A stretch of 64,000 nucleotides of DNA from the NCBI RefSeq assembly GCF_008085915.1, contig NZ_VSJK01000003.1, positions 62,001-126,000 on the forward strand, read 5' to 3'. The notes under the pieces were generated by a model. It was not told the DNA's origin. It saw only the letters and a list, made by a program, of their open reading frames with translations, and did no database searches. The first letter of the stretch is position 1. Each line of letters starts with the position of its first letter. Positions 44,613-53,521 of this stretch are shown in pieces. A program made the translations under genes and the position numbers. The stretch is from Oceaniovalibus sp. ACAM 378 (lineage in GTDB: Bacteria; Pseudomonadota; Alphaproteobacteria; Rhodobacterales; Rhodobacteraceae).

Positions 44613-45968
44613 AATTCGCGCCAGTGCATCGGCCACGATCTCCTTGGCCCGCGCAGAACTCGCCGCTTCGGCATAACAGCGCAGCTCTGGTGCGTTGCCC
44701 GAGGGGCGCAGATGCAGGATCTCACCGCTGTCAAAGGTGATACGCAACCCATCCGTCAGATCGATCCCCGCTTCAGACCCCATGGTGGGGAATATCGCGG
44801 CGCGGCTTTCGGCGCTGGCCGTCAGATCGGCGATCAGCGCCTGTGAAACAACCGTCGGCAACCCTTCGGCCCGGTCGGCCGCCGTGCGGCGCGGCGGCAG
44901 CGTGGCCATCGTTGCGGCCAGCGGCACGGCACTCAGCGCACAGAGGATCGGCAGCACCGCGTCGCGGGTCATCAGCGGCGGCAGGGTGCCGTGTTCTGAT
45001 ATGGCCGTGAACCCGGTCAGAAACCCGCCGTTCGCCTCGTATCCCACGACCTTTGCCAAAGGATCCCCGGCCAGAATCGTCTCAATCCCGGCAATGACAT
45101 GGGGCGATCCGATCCCGGTGCGGGTGGTTGCAAAGCCCATGCGCTCTACCATCGTGTTTGATGAAACCGGCGTGACGACCTCCGTCGCGCCCAGATGCCG
45201 GGCGGTCAGTGCACCGATGATATCGCCGGGAATGACCGTACCCGTCGCGTCGGTGACAAGCGGGCGGTCACTGTCCCCGTCCAGCGAGACGATGGCGTCC
45301 AGATCGCCGCCCGCCGCCCATTCGGCCAGTTGCACGCGGGTGGCTGGGGGCACGGCTTCGGTATCGACGGGAATGAACGTATTGCTGCGGCCCAGCGGAC
45401 GGGGGGTTGCACCCAGGGCGCGCAGGATCGCCGACAGGCTGTCACGCCCGACCGCCGAATGTTCATAGACGCCGACGGTCAGACCCGACAGTGCGCCCGG
45501 CGCAAAGAAACCGGTGAACCGGTCGATATACCGCGCGTCCGTGCTGGTGTCGGCGAGCGGATCCGACAGGTCCATCGGCCCGTTCCATGGGACAAGCGCG
45601 GCGATGATCGCCGTCTCGTCGTCTTTGGTTATTTCACCCGTCGCCGTATAGAATTTCAGCCCGTTGCGATCTGCCGGAATGTGGCTGCCGGTGATCATCA
45701 CCGCCGGAGCCTTTTGCCGCAACCCCTCCAGCGCCAGCGCGGGGGTGGCGATTTCGCCGCAGTCGATCACATTGACCCCCAGCGCCCGTGCTCCTGCGGC
45801 GACGGCCCGCAGATGCTGGCGCGACGAGGGGCGCAGATCGCAGGCGACCAGCAGCGTTCCGCCGTGCGGGGTCACCGAAAGGAACGCGCGGGTATAGCGG
45901 GCGCAGAGCTCGTCGGTCAGCTCAGTGACCAGACCGCGCAATCCGCTCGTGCCAAATTTCGGTGCCAT
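44595..45968 (-). CDS. Phosphohexomutase (phosphomannomutase/phosphoglucomutase family)
   Basis: A 457-aa alpha-D-phosphohexomutase. Domain 1 has the catalytic serine in VMITGSHIPADRNGLKFY, domain 2 the Mg2+ loop SLDGDSDRP, domain 3 the sugar-binding loop around GYEANGGFLTG, and the C-terminal phosphate-binding RPSGNAPELRCYAEA. The ATG at 45968 follows AGGAGG. Substrate may be mannose, glucose or glucosamine phosphates; the GLRGLVTELTDELCARY start is closest to ManB-like proteins. Its 3' end overlaps the kdsA remnant, which hints at a shared former envelope-sugar locus. Confidence 0.9.
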   Translation of the reverse strand: MAPKFGTSGLRGLVTELTDELCARYTRAFLSVTPHGGTLLVACDLRPSSRQHLRAVAAGARALGVNVIDCGEIATPALALEGLRQKAPAVMITGSHIPADRNGLKFYTATGEITKDDETAIIAALVPWNGPMDLSDPLADTSTDARYIDRFTGFFAPGALSGLTVGVYEHSAVGRDSLSAILRALGATPRPLGRSNTFIPVDTEAVPPATRVQLAEWAAGGDLDAIVSLDGDSDRPLVTDATGTVIPGDIIGALTARHLGATEVVTPVSSNTMVERMGFATTRTGIGSPHVIAGIETILAGDPLAKVVGYEANGGFLTGFTAISEHGTLPPLMTRDAVLPILCALSAVPLAATMATLPPRRTAADRAEGLPTVVSQALIADLTASAESRAAIFPTMGSEAGIDLTDGLRITFDSGEILHLRPSGNAPELRCYAEAASSARAKEIVADALARILHHVG

Positions 45969-46168
45969 GATGCCTCCTGAGTATTTTTGGTGGAGTAGCA
46001 CGGGCGCGCCGACCCGTCACGGGCTCTATGCTGCGGGCGCGATCAGCACCGGCACGACGCGCAGGAGATGCAGATGCACGGGGTATATCGCGGCCTTGGG
46101 CCTGATGTTCAGGGTCAGGTCGGGCAGAGCATCCATGGCCTGCCTCTGCGCGTATCGCGCGGCGGGGA

Positions 46169-48511
46169 TTATCTGCGTGGCGTCACCAGATTGGCCATCA
46201 GGCGGAACGCACCGGGGGTCAGGTGCTCCAACTGGTGATGCAGGATCAGGGAGGTGTGGGTGTGCCGACCCTTGCCGATGTCTGCGGTCAGCAAAGCGCC
46301 CCGGTGTGGCGCCTCATCCGGGTCGGCCATCTCCAGCAGAGGGCGATAGGCATCGCCCCAGCCCTTGGCGAAATACAGCCCGCGTTCCTTGTGCCATCCC
46401 TGCCAATCCTGCGGGCCGATGGCGTTGGGCGTGGTCAACAGCGGGTGATCCGACAGTTGCGTCACCGTCGAGTTTTCATCTGTCACCCGCCAACGCAGTG
46501 ACGGCTGGCCGATCTCGATATCCAGCCCCGCCGCCGACCAGTTGTCCCAAGGCCGATGATACAGCGTCAACAGGTTGCCACCCCGTTCGACCCAATCGCG
46601 CAGGCGCGGCATCAGCGCCGCCAACCCGTTGCGAAACTTCAGTGCGAATATGCCGATCAACACGGTATCAAACCCGTTCAGTGCCTGGTCGGACAGGGTG
46701 GTGTCCGGCTGCTGCACATCGCAACCGATCGCCGACAGCCAATGTGCCACCCGGTCGTTGCCCCCCGAAAACACGGCGATCCGCGCCTTTGGGACGGCAA
46801 CATCGACAACCCGCAGCGCCAGCCGCGCCGGAGCAAGATGCAGGGTCGGCGCGATGTGGTGATGCAGAATGCGCCGCGCGGCCAATGCCGGCTGCCGGTC
46901 CAGCGTCAGGTCGATCTGGTGCAGGCCCGGCGCGACATCGGCGGGCGGGGTCAGGGCGAATCCGTTTTCGGTGCGCATGGTCTGCCAATCTTCTGGCAGG
47001 ATCAAAGCGGCGATGGCTTTGGGCGGATGGATATCGCCCAAAGTTACTGAAAGGGCGCGGGGTGCGGCAATGTTGAACACCTCGGCGGCGGGGCTCATCG
47101 TGGCGGATCGCGCCGGTTGCAGCACCGGCGGCGTTTCCAACGCGATGCGCGTTGTGGAGTCCACTCCGAGGATACGCAGGGTGACGGCCAATGCGGGGGC
47201 AGGGGGCGTGTCGGGCAGGAATGTGTCGCGATAGGCGTCAAAGGGTGTGGCATCGGTGCCCGGTGTCAGGCCGGATTCGTCGGCCCGCCAGCCGTGCGGC
47301 AGCAGCAGGTCGACCGTGGCCGAATCCGCCCTACCCACATGGGTTTCCAGCGTGACGGCGGTTGTTTCGTCCGGGCGCAGCCAGTCATCGGCGGTGCGTC
47401 CGATCACCGTCACACCCGCAGCGATGCGGATCAGGTGCGAAAGCTGGATCTCCTTGCGGGACAGACGATGGAGCACCTCGGCCTCTGCGCTGGGCGGGCA
47501 GGTTTCGCGCGCCGTTCGGATCAGCGTCAGCGCCCGCACGGCATGGGGTAGGATCGCCGCGCCATCCGGAAATGCGGCGCGGGCCTCATCCATCGCCTGT
47601 TGCGCCTGAGCCAGAGTGTCGTCCAATCCGGCTGCCCCGGCATATCCGGCCAGTTGTGCGAGCGACGCGGGCAATCCGGCGGTCAAGCCAACGTCCGGCC
47701 CGGCAACCCGTGTGTCTGCCAGATGCAGCGGCCAGTCGCGGAACGTATCGGCGGGCACCCAGCGCCCCATCGCCTGCGTCGCGTGAAACACGCGCGAGCG
47801 CTGGCCGATCTGCTCCCACGTCCAGCCGGTGACTGGATCGCAGCCCTGACCGGGGATCGCCAGCGTGGCAGGCGGGGGTGGCAGCGCATCATCATAAGCC
47901 TGCCCCGCGCCCGACCAAGCGGGCAGATACAGCTTTTTCACCTGCCACACCGGCAGATCACAGCCCGAAAACTCCGGATCGGCGGCCAGATCGATCACCA
48001 GATGCGCCGCCTCGGTCATTGCCCGGTGGTGACCATGCTGGCCGGGCACGTCCAGAAACGTCGGGCAGATGATGTCGGGCCGTTCGGTGCGCAGGATATG
48101 GACGAAACGCGCCAACGTCCGCGCGCGTCCCCATTTGGCAAGCGTTTCAACCCCGCTTTTCGACAGGCCGAAATCATGCACCGGATCGTCTGCGCTGTCA
48201 GAAAGCCAATACAGGCGCAGAGGCAGGACCTGCGCCGCCGCCTCCATTTCCGCGGTGCGCAGTGCACCGAGTACGGCACCCGCCTCGGTGCCGATGTCAT
48301 TCTGCCCGCCTTCGCCCCGGGTCGAGCAGGCATAGGACAGGTCGATCCCGTCGCGCCATGAAAGTGCTGCCAGCATGCCCGAGATCTCGTCATCGGGATG
48401 TGCGCCGGTGTTCATGAAGCTGACGCAGGATCTCAGGGGATTCAATGCGCGCCACAGGGCGATGATACGAGGTGTTTGCGCGGCGATACGGGCGGAATTG
48501 GAAAGGGGCAT
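46169..48511 (-). CDS. Large PIG-L family deacetylase with C-terminal amidotransferase-like domain
   Basis: A 780-aa protein. The first 230 residues or so form the PIG-L (LmbE-like) Zn deacetylase domain with NTGAHPDDE and the second site in DVPGQHGHHRAM. The middle is a long region without recognised motifs, partly beta-rich. Around residues 615-720 an amidotransferase/ThuA-like flavodoxin fold appears (RIAVFSGGNDRVAHWL, GFDTVLIGIFALKF, WVERGGNLLTLYH). No signal peptide is evident. It lies divergent from the sugar-type ABC operon at 48806, suggesting removal of an N-acyl group from an imported amino sugar conjugate. This role is inferred. Confidence 0.85.
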   Translation of the reverse strand: MPLSNSARIAAQTPRIIALWRALNPLRSCVSFMNTGAHPDDEISGMLAALSWRDGIDLSYACSTRGEGGQNDIGTEAGAVLGALRTAEMEAAAQVLPLRLYWLSDSADDPVHDFGLSKSGVETLAKWGRARTLARFVHILRTERPDIICPTFLDVPGQHGHHRAMTEAAHLVIDLAADPEFSGCDLPVWQVKKLYLPAWSGAGQAYDDALPPPPATLAIPGQGCDPVTGWTWEQIGQRSRVFHATQAMGRWVPADTFRDWPLHLADTRVAGPDVGLTAGLPASLAQLAGYAGAAGLDDTLAQAQQAMDEARAAFPDGAAILPHAVRALTLIRTARETCPPSAEAEVLHRLSRKEIQLSHLIRIAAGVTVIGRTADDWLRPDETTAVTLETHVGRADSATVDLLLPHGWRADESGLTPGTDATPFDAYRDTFLPDTPPAPALAVTLRILGVDSTTRIALETPPVLQPARSATMSPAAEVFNIAAPRALSVTLGDIHPPKAIAALILPEDWQTMRTENGFALTPPADVAPGLHQIDLTLDRQPALAARRILHHHIAPTLHLAPARLALRVVDVAVPKARIAVFSGGNDRVAHWLSAIGCDVQQPDTTLSDQALNGFDTVLIGIFALKFRNGLAALMPRLRDWVERGGNLLTLYHRPWDNWSAAGLDIEIGQPSLRWRVTDENSTVTQLSDHPLLTTPNAIGPQDWQGWHKERGLYFAKGWGDAYRPLLEMADPDEAPHRGALLTADIGKGRHTHTSLILHHQLEHLTPGAFRLMANLVTPRR

Positions 48512-48805
48512 ATCGGCTCCGGTATGGTCAGACCGCGACGGCGATCTGTGGCGTGAATATGTGGTGGACGACCGATAAGTTACGGCCCGGGGCCGTCGTC
48601 ATCCGCCACGACGCGTATCAGTCGGCAACCGTGCGACCGTGACAATTGCGATGATATGCGCAGGGGCCGCAGGAAACGACCACAATTCGCGGGTATACCA
48701 CGTCGCTTGTTTACTGAAATGGGTTGCGTTATTTATTAGGGAAGGCGGTCAAAGAACTGCCACGCCATCTCCAACGCCCGGATCGGGCCGAACAGGGAGT
48801 TCACC
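48512..48805. promoter_or_regulatory. Divergent promoter region, PIG-L gene / sugar ABC operon
   Basis: A 294-nt region between the two divergent transcription units. It contains the palindrome GGTATACC at 48692-48699 and an AT-rich stretch near 48710-48740 (TTTACTGAAA, TTATTTATTA) that could hold the plus-strand promoter. No regulator gene is adjacent. Confidence 0.4.
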
Positions 48806-50074
48806 ATGACAATCAGACGGATCCCGGGCCTTGCCCGCGCGACACTGTTTGCGACAGCAACTTCGGTCGCCGGTCTTTTGGGCAGCGCGGCCCATGCTGT
48901 TGAAATCCAGTATTGGCAGTATTTCTTTGACGCCCGCATCGCGGCGATGGAACAGTTGATCGAGAAGTTCGAGGCAGCAAACCCGGACATCACGGTCAAG
49001 ATGACCCATTTCCCCTATGCCGATTATCGCACCAAGGTTGCAGCGGCGGTTCCGGCCGGCGAGGGGCCGGATGTGGTGCAGTTGTTCTATGGCTGGCTGA
49101 ACGACTATGTCGATGCCAAGCTGATTCAGCCGCTGCCCGCGGATGTCTTTCCGGTCGACAGAATTGATGCCGAATTCTTCCCGATGGTTCAGGCGATGAA
49201 AGAGGGCGATTCCTATTGGGCACTGCCGACCGCCGTGCGCAGCCTTGCCTTGTTTTACAACGAACGGCTGATGGAAGAGGCGGGGATAGACGCCCCGCCC
49301 GCAACGCTGGACGAACTGGTCGCAGCCGCACAGGCGATGACCAAGCTTGACGGTGCGGGCAATGTGACAACCGTTGGCCTGACCGCAGGAATGACCGCGC
49401 AAGACCACCATTGGCTGCGCGAGGTTCTGGTGCGGCAGATGGGTGGCGAGCCTTATCTGGATGACTATACCAAGGTGAACTATGACACCGAGGCAGGGCG
49501 CAAGGCCCTGGATTTCTATACCGGTCTGGCATCGGGCACGCCGCCCGCCACGTCATTCGGATTCATGGATGAACCACAGGCGGCGTTCAAGGCGGGCCGT
49601 GCGGGCATGCACATCGACGGATCGTTCCGCATTGGCGCACTGGCCGAAATCCGTGGGCTGAAATGGGGGGTGGCCGAACTGCCCGCCGGGCCGGACGGGA
49701 CAAAATCCAACTATTCCTCCTATTGGGTCAACGCGATCACCACCAAGGCCGAGGGCGAAAAATTCGACGCGTCGGTCAAGTTCATGGAATATATCGTCAG
49801 CGACGAAGCGATGCAGTTGTGGCTGGATGTGGTCGGTGAATTGCCCGCCAAACCGTCGGTCGGCATGACGGAAAAGAACGCCAACGATCCGGTGTTCGGC
49901 CCGTTCATCCGCGGACTTGAGTATGCTCACACAACCAAGTTCGTGAATGAAAGCGCCCAGCGCGACGTGCTGGTTCAGATGGTCGACAAGATCATTCTGG
50001 AGGGCGGCGATCCCGCGGCCGCCCTGTCCGAGGCGGCAGCCGCAGAACAGAAGATTATCGACGACGCAAAGTAA
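48806..50074 (+). CDS. Carbohydrate ABC transporter substrate-binding protein (family 1)
   Basis: A 422-aa periplasmic binding protein with a Sec signal peptide cleaved near AAHAVEIQYW. Family features include EIQYWQYFFDARIAAMEQLIEKFEAANPDITVKM, GEGPDVVQLFYGW and GRAGMHIDGSF. These are typical of the extracellular solute-binding family 1 (CUT1 sugar importers). It opens a six-gene plus-strand operon. The ligand is unknown; the deacetylase, lyase and PfkB kinase nearby suggest a modified sugar or sugar-amino-acid conjugate. Confidence 0.9.
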   Translation: MTIRRIPGLARATLFATATSVAGLLGSAAHAVEIQYWQYFFDARIAAMEQLIEKFEAANPDITVKMTHFPYADYRTKVAAAVPAGEGPDVVQLFYGWLNDYVDAKLIQPLPADVFPVDRIDAEFFPMVQAMKEGDSYWALPTAVRSLALFYNERLMEEAGIDAPPATLDELVAAAQAMTKLDGAGNVTTVGLTAGMTAQDHHWLREVLVRQMGGEPYLDDYTKVNYDTEAGRKALDFYTGLASGTPPATSFGFMDEPQAAFKAGRAGMHIDGSFRIGALAEIRGLKWGVAELPAGPDGTKSNYSSYWVNAITTKAEGEKFDASVKFMEYIVSDEAMQLWLDVVGELPAKPSVGMTEKNANDPVFGPFIRGLEYAHTTKFVNESAQRDVLVQMVDKIILEGGDPAAALSEAAAAEQKIIDDAK

Positions 50075-50146
50075 CGACGCCGCAAGGTGCGGGCGGCCTC
50101 CGGGGCCGCCCGATCTCCAGCGAGGGGCCAACCAAAGGCGCGCGCG

Positions 50147-51034
50147 ATGTACAAGAGCCTGACCATCCGTCAGAAGCAGATCGTCTGGGCCTGGGGCTTC
50201 CTGGCCCTTCCGGTGCTGTTCTATACGGTGATCCGGTTCTATCCGACGGGCAATGCCATCCTGATCAGCTTTCAGAACTGGAACCTGCTGGGCACCCGGA
50301 CTTGGGCCGGGTTCGACAATTACATCAAGCTGTTCAATGATCCGGTGTTCTGGAAAGTGTTTGCCAACACCTTCAAATACTTGTTGATCGGCACGCCGCT
50401 CAGTCTCTTGATCTCATTCATCATCGCCTATCATCTGGATCAGTTGCGGTTCATGCACGGGTTTCTCAGGATGCTGTATTTCCTGCCCTTCATGACATCC
50501 GCCGTGGCGATGGCCTGGGTCTGGCGCTGGTTCTATCAGCCGGTGCCGACGGGGCTGTTCAACAACCTGCTGGCGTCGGTTGGTATCGGGCAGATCGCGT
50601 TCCTGAATTCCACCACCAATGCGCTGCCCGCGATCCTTGCCCCGGCGATCTGGGCCGGGCTGGGGTTTCAGATCATCATCTTCATGGCTGGTCTGCGCTC
50701 GATTCCCAAAAGCTATTACGAGGCGGCGCGGATCGACGGCGTTGGCTGGTGGACGATCCTGTGGGAAATCACCCTGCCGCTGTTGAAACCCACCATCGTG
50801 TTCATCGTGGTGTTCAGTTCGATCGGTTTCCTGCGGATCTTCGACCATGTGTTCAACATGACCACGAACAATCCGGGCGGGCCGCTGAATTCGACCAAAC
50901 CGCTGGTCCTGATGATCTATGACACAGCGTTCAGTTCCTTCGATATGGGATATGCCGCCGCACAGACGGTTGTTCTGTTCACCGTCCTGCTGGTGGTGTC
51001 ACTGGTGCAGCTGCGCATCCTGAGGGACAAATGA
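50147..51034 (+). CDS. Carbohydrate ABC transporter permease (MalF/UgpA-like)
   Basis: A 295-aa inner-membrane permease with six helices and the EAA coupling loop SYYEAARIDGVGWWTILWEITLPLLKP. The N-terminus (QIVWAWGFLALPVLFYTVIRFYPTGNAILISFQNWN) is typical of the first CUT1 permease. I chose the ATG at 50147, just before the first helix, rather than the upstream frame. Its stop overlaps the next gene by 4 nt. Confidence 0.92.
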   Translation: MYKSLTIRQKQIVWAWGFLALPVLFYTVIRFYPTGNAILISFQNWNLLGTRTWAGFDNYIKLFNDPVFWKVFANTFKYLLIGTPLSLLISFIIAYHLDQLRFMHGFLRMLYFLPFMTSAVAMAWVWRWFYQPVPTGLFNNLLASVGIGQIAFLNSTTNALPAILAPAIWAGLGFQIIIFMAGLRSIPKSYYEAARIDGVGWWTILWEITLPLLKPTIVFIVVFSSIGFLRIFDHVFNMTTNNPGGPLNSTKPLVLMIYDTAFSSFDMGYAAAQTVVLFTVLLVVSLVQLRILRDK

Positions 51035-51909
51035 CCGTCGCCGACAGCATCCGCCCGACCAGTGACGCTCTGTTGTCGGTCACAGCGCCCAAGCGGCCCG
51101 CCAACATGGGGCAGATCATCCGCTGGCTGCTGCTGTTTCTGGGTGGCGTGGCGATGGTGATGCCAATCGCCTATATGATCTCGACCTCGCTGAAATGGCC
51201 GCACGAGGTGTATAACGTCAACCTGATCCCCGATGAGCCGACGATCGAAAACTATACCTATGTGCTTGAGGACGGGCGATTCTATCACTGGTTCGTCAAT
51301 TCGCTCGTCATTGCCACGTTGACCACCGTCTCGAACATCCTGTTCGACAGTCTGGTCGGCTATACCCTGTGCAAATTCCGCTTTCCGGGGCGCTATATCA
51401 TCTTCATCGCGATCCTTTCGACGCTGATGATCCCGACGGAAATGCTGGTCATCCCCTGGTATCTGATGAGCCAGCAATTCGGCTGGCTCGACAGCTATTG
51501 GGGCATCATGTTCCCGGGGCTGATGACCGCCTTCGGCACCTTCCTGATGAAACAGTTCTTCGAAACCGTCCCCGACGATTTCATCGAGGCGGCGCGCATT
51601 GACGGGCTGAACGAGCTGCAGATCTGGTGGACCGTGGCGATGCCGCTGGTCAAACCGGCGCTGGCGGCCCTCGCGATCTTCGTGTTCCTGGGCAACTGGA
51701 CCGCCTTCATCTGGCCGCTGATCGTCGCGAATTCGGTGGATATGTACACCCTGCCGGTGGGCCTGTCGTCCTTCGGAGACGAGGCGGATGTCGCCTGGGA
51801 GCTGATCATGACGGGTGCCGCAATTTCCACCCTGCCGACGCTGGTGGTGTTCCTGATTTTCCAGCGGTTCATCATCCGCGGGGTTGTCATGGCGGGACTC
51901 AAAGGATGA
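51031..51909 (+). CDS. Carbohydrate ABC transporter permease (MalG/UgpE-like)
   Basis: A 292-aa permease with the EAA loop DFIEAARIDGLNELQIWWTVAMPLVKPALAALAIF and a MalG-type C-terminus ending in QRFIIRGVVMAGLKG. The start overlaps the upstream permease stop by 4 nt. It forms the heterodimeric channel with that protein. A long hairpin follows its stop, which may separate or tune expression of the downstream genes. Confidence 0.93.
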   Translation: MTVADSIRPTSDALLSVTAPKRPANMGQIIRWLLLFLGGVAMVMPIAYMISTSLKWPHEVYNVNLIPDEPTIENYTYVLEDGRFYHWFVNSLVIATLTTVSNILFDSLVGYTLCKFRFPGRYIIFIAILSTLMIPTEMLVIPWYLMSQQFGWLDSYWGIMFPGLMTAFGTFLMKQFFETVPDDFIEAARIDGLNELQIWWTVAMPLVKPALAALAIFVFLGNWTAFIWPLIVANSVDMYTLPVGLSSFGDEADVAWELIMTGAAISTLPTLVVFLIFQRFIIRGVVMAGLKG

Positions 51910-51937
51910 AACTGCGCGCGTGGAGCGGTCGGAGTAT

Positions 51938-51987
51938 GAGTATTTGGACAAAGAAGAAGCCTGTGTTTCTTCTTTGCATAAATACTC
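51938..51987 (+). repeat. Long two-part stem-loop between permease and lyase genes
   Basis: GAGTATTT (51938-51945) pairs with AAATACTC (51980-51987), and CAAAGAAGAA (51949-51958) pairs with TTCTTCTTTG (51967-51976). The two perfect stems of 8 and 10 bp are separated by a 3x3 internal loop and capped by 8 nt. It starts 29 nt after the permease stop. It could be a processing or stabilising element, a partial terminator, or a dispersed palindromic repeat. Confidence 0.8.
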
Positions 51988-52032
51988 ACTCGGAAACTAG
52001 CCGCAGGCGCAACCGGTGGGGTGTTTGAGACG

Positions 52033-53517
52033 ATGACCGACACGTCCACCTTTCCCGATCCGGTCTATCGCGACACGGTGCTTGCGCCGCTGTTCGAGGG
52101 CGTCAAGATGCACCATGCGCGCCATATGGGACAGATCAACCGCGCCCATCTGGTGATGCTTGGCGAGGTCGGCATTCTGTCGCCGGAGCACTGCCGTGCG
52201 ATTGCGCGCACTCTGGCCGCCATCGAGGCCGAGATCGATCTCGCCGCTCTTAACTATACCGGTGAGCATGAGGATTACTTTTTCCTGATCGAAGCGGAGT
52301 TGAAACACCGCCTTGGCGACCCCGGCGGCGCGTTGCACACAGCGCGGTCGCGCAACGACATGGATCACACGCTGTTCAAACTGGCTTTGATGGACAAGGG
52401 CAACGCGCTGTTGGCGGGGCTGTGCGGGTTGATCGACGCGCTGCTGACGACGGCCCGGCGCGAACGCGATACCCTGATCGTGGCCTATACCCATGGGCAG
52501 CCGGCGCAGCCTTCGACCTTTGGCCATTATCTGTCTGCGATGATCGAAGTGATGCAGCGCGACGGCGAACGGTTGGAGCAGGCACTGAAAACCGTTGAAC
52601 TCTGCCCCATGGGCGCGGCGGCGATCACGACCAGCGGTTTCCCGGTGGACCGGGCGCGTATGGCCGAACTGCTGGGGTTTCGCGAGCCGCTGCTGAATTC
52701 TTACGGCTGTATTGCCTCGGTCGATTACATCACCGGGCTGTATTCCGCGATCAAGCTGGTGTTCCTGCATCTGGGCCGGTTGGTTCAGGATTTCGCGTTC
52801 TGGAGCGCGTTTGAGGTCGGGCAGCTTTATGTCCCCAACAGTCTGGTGCAGATCAGTTCAATCATGCCGCAGAAACGCAATCCGGTGCCGATTGAACACC
52901 TGCGCCATCTGTCCAGCGTCACGGTGGGCAGATGCGACATGGTGGTGAACACAATGCACAACACACCCTTTACCGATATGAACGATTCCGAGGGCGAGGT
53001 GCAGCAGGCCGGTTATGCCGCATTCGACTCGGGCAATCGGGTTCTCGCTTTGCTGACCCGCTTTGTTCCGGCCTGTTCGATCAATGCCGACCGGGTGCGC
53101 GCCAACACCGATGCGGCCTGTATCACGATCACCGAATTGGCCGATACGCTGGTGCGTGATGAGGGGCTGAGTTTTCGCCAAGCGCACGAGGTTGCGGCGA
53201 AAACGGCGCGCGCGGTGATTTCTGACCGCCAGCCACTCAGCGAAGGATACACCGCCTTTGCGGCCGCGTTCCAAAGCGGGGAAGGACGCGCGCCGCAGAT
53301 CGCGGAGGGCCAGTTCCGCACCGCCGTCGCGCCCGAAAGTTTTGTTGCCCGCCGCGACCGCCCCGGCGGCCCGGCACCCGCCGCGCTCGAACATGCATTC
53401 GAGACCTATGGGCAGGCGCACGATACTCTTTTGTCGGCCGCTGCGCAGCGCGACAGGCGCCGGGCAGATGCCGCCCGCGATCTTTCATCCGCCTTTGCCG
53501 CCTTGTTAGAGGATTGA
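52033..53517 (+). CDS. Argininosuccinate lyase-like protein (fumarase/aspartase superfamily)
   Basis: A 494-aa member of the ASL group. It has the THTARSRNDMDHTLFKL-like element (HTARSRND), YTHGQPAQPSTFGHYL and the superfamily signature loop SSIMPQKRNP. True ArgH usually has YTHLQRAQP and a QEDK element after the active site; here these read YTHGQPAQP and MNDSEGEVQQ, so the substrate pocket differs. The ATG at 52033 was chosen over GTG at 52021. Sitting between a sugar permease and its ATPase, it probably cleaves a C-N bond in the imported compound, not argininosuccinate. That is inference. Confidence 0.82.
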   Translation: MTDTSTFPDPVYRDTVLAPLFEGVKMHHARHMGQINRAHLVMLGEVGILSPEHCRAIARTLAAIEAEIDLAALNYTGEHEDYFFLIEAELKHRLGDPGGALHTARSRNDMDHTLFKLALMDKGNALLAGLCGLIDALLTTARRERDTLIVAYTHGQPAQPSTFGHYLSAMIEVMQRDGERLEQALKTVELCPMGAAAITTSGFPVDRARMAELLGFREPLLNSYGCIASVDYITGLYSAIKLVFLHLGRLVQDFAFWSAFEVGQLYVPNSLVQISSIMPQKRNPVPIEHLRHLSSVTVGRCDMVVNTMHNTPFTDMNDSEGEVQQAGYAAFDSGNRVLALLTRFVPACSINADRVRANTDAACITITELADTLVRDEGLSFRQAHEVAAKTARAVISDRQPLSEGYTAFAAAFQSGEGRAPQIAEGQFRTAVAPESFVARRDRPGGPAPAALEHAFETYGQAHDTLLSAAAQRDRRRADAARDLSSAFAALLED

Positions 53518-53521
53518 TCTC

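Noticed and set aside
46064-46240. Short plus-strand frame preceded by AGGAG near the end of the PIG-L gene
   Set aside because: It runs into the PIG-L coding region in antisense and has no conserved features; chance ribosome binding site.
48692-48699. GGTATACC palindrome in the divergent promoter region
   Set aside because: Only 8 bp, no second copy and no regulator beside it; kept as a note inside the promoter region, not as an operator.
52033-53517. Arginine biosynthesis gene argH
   Set aside because: Diverged substrate-site segments and sugar-operon context; symbol not assigned.
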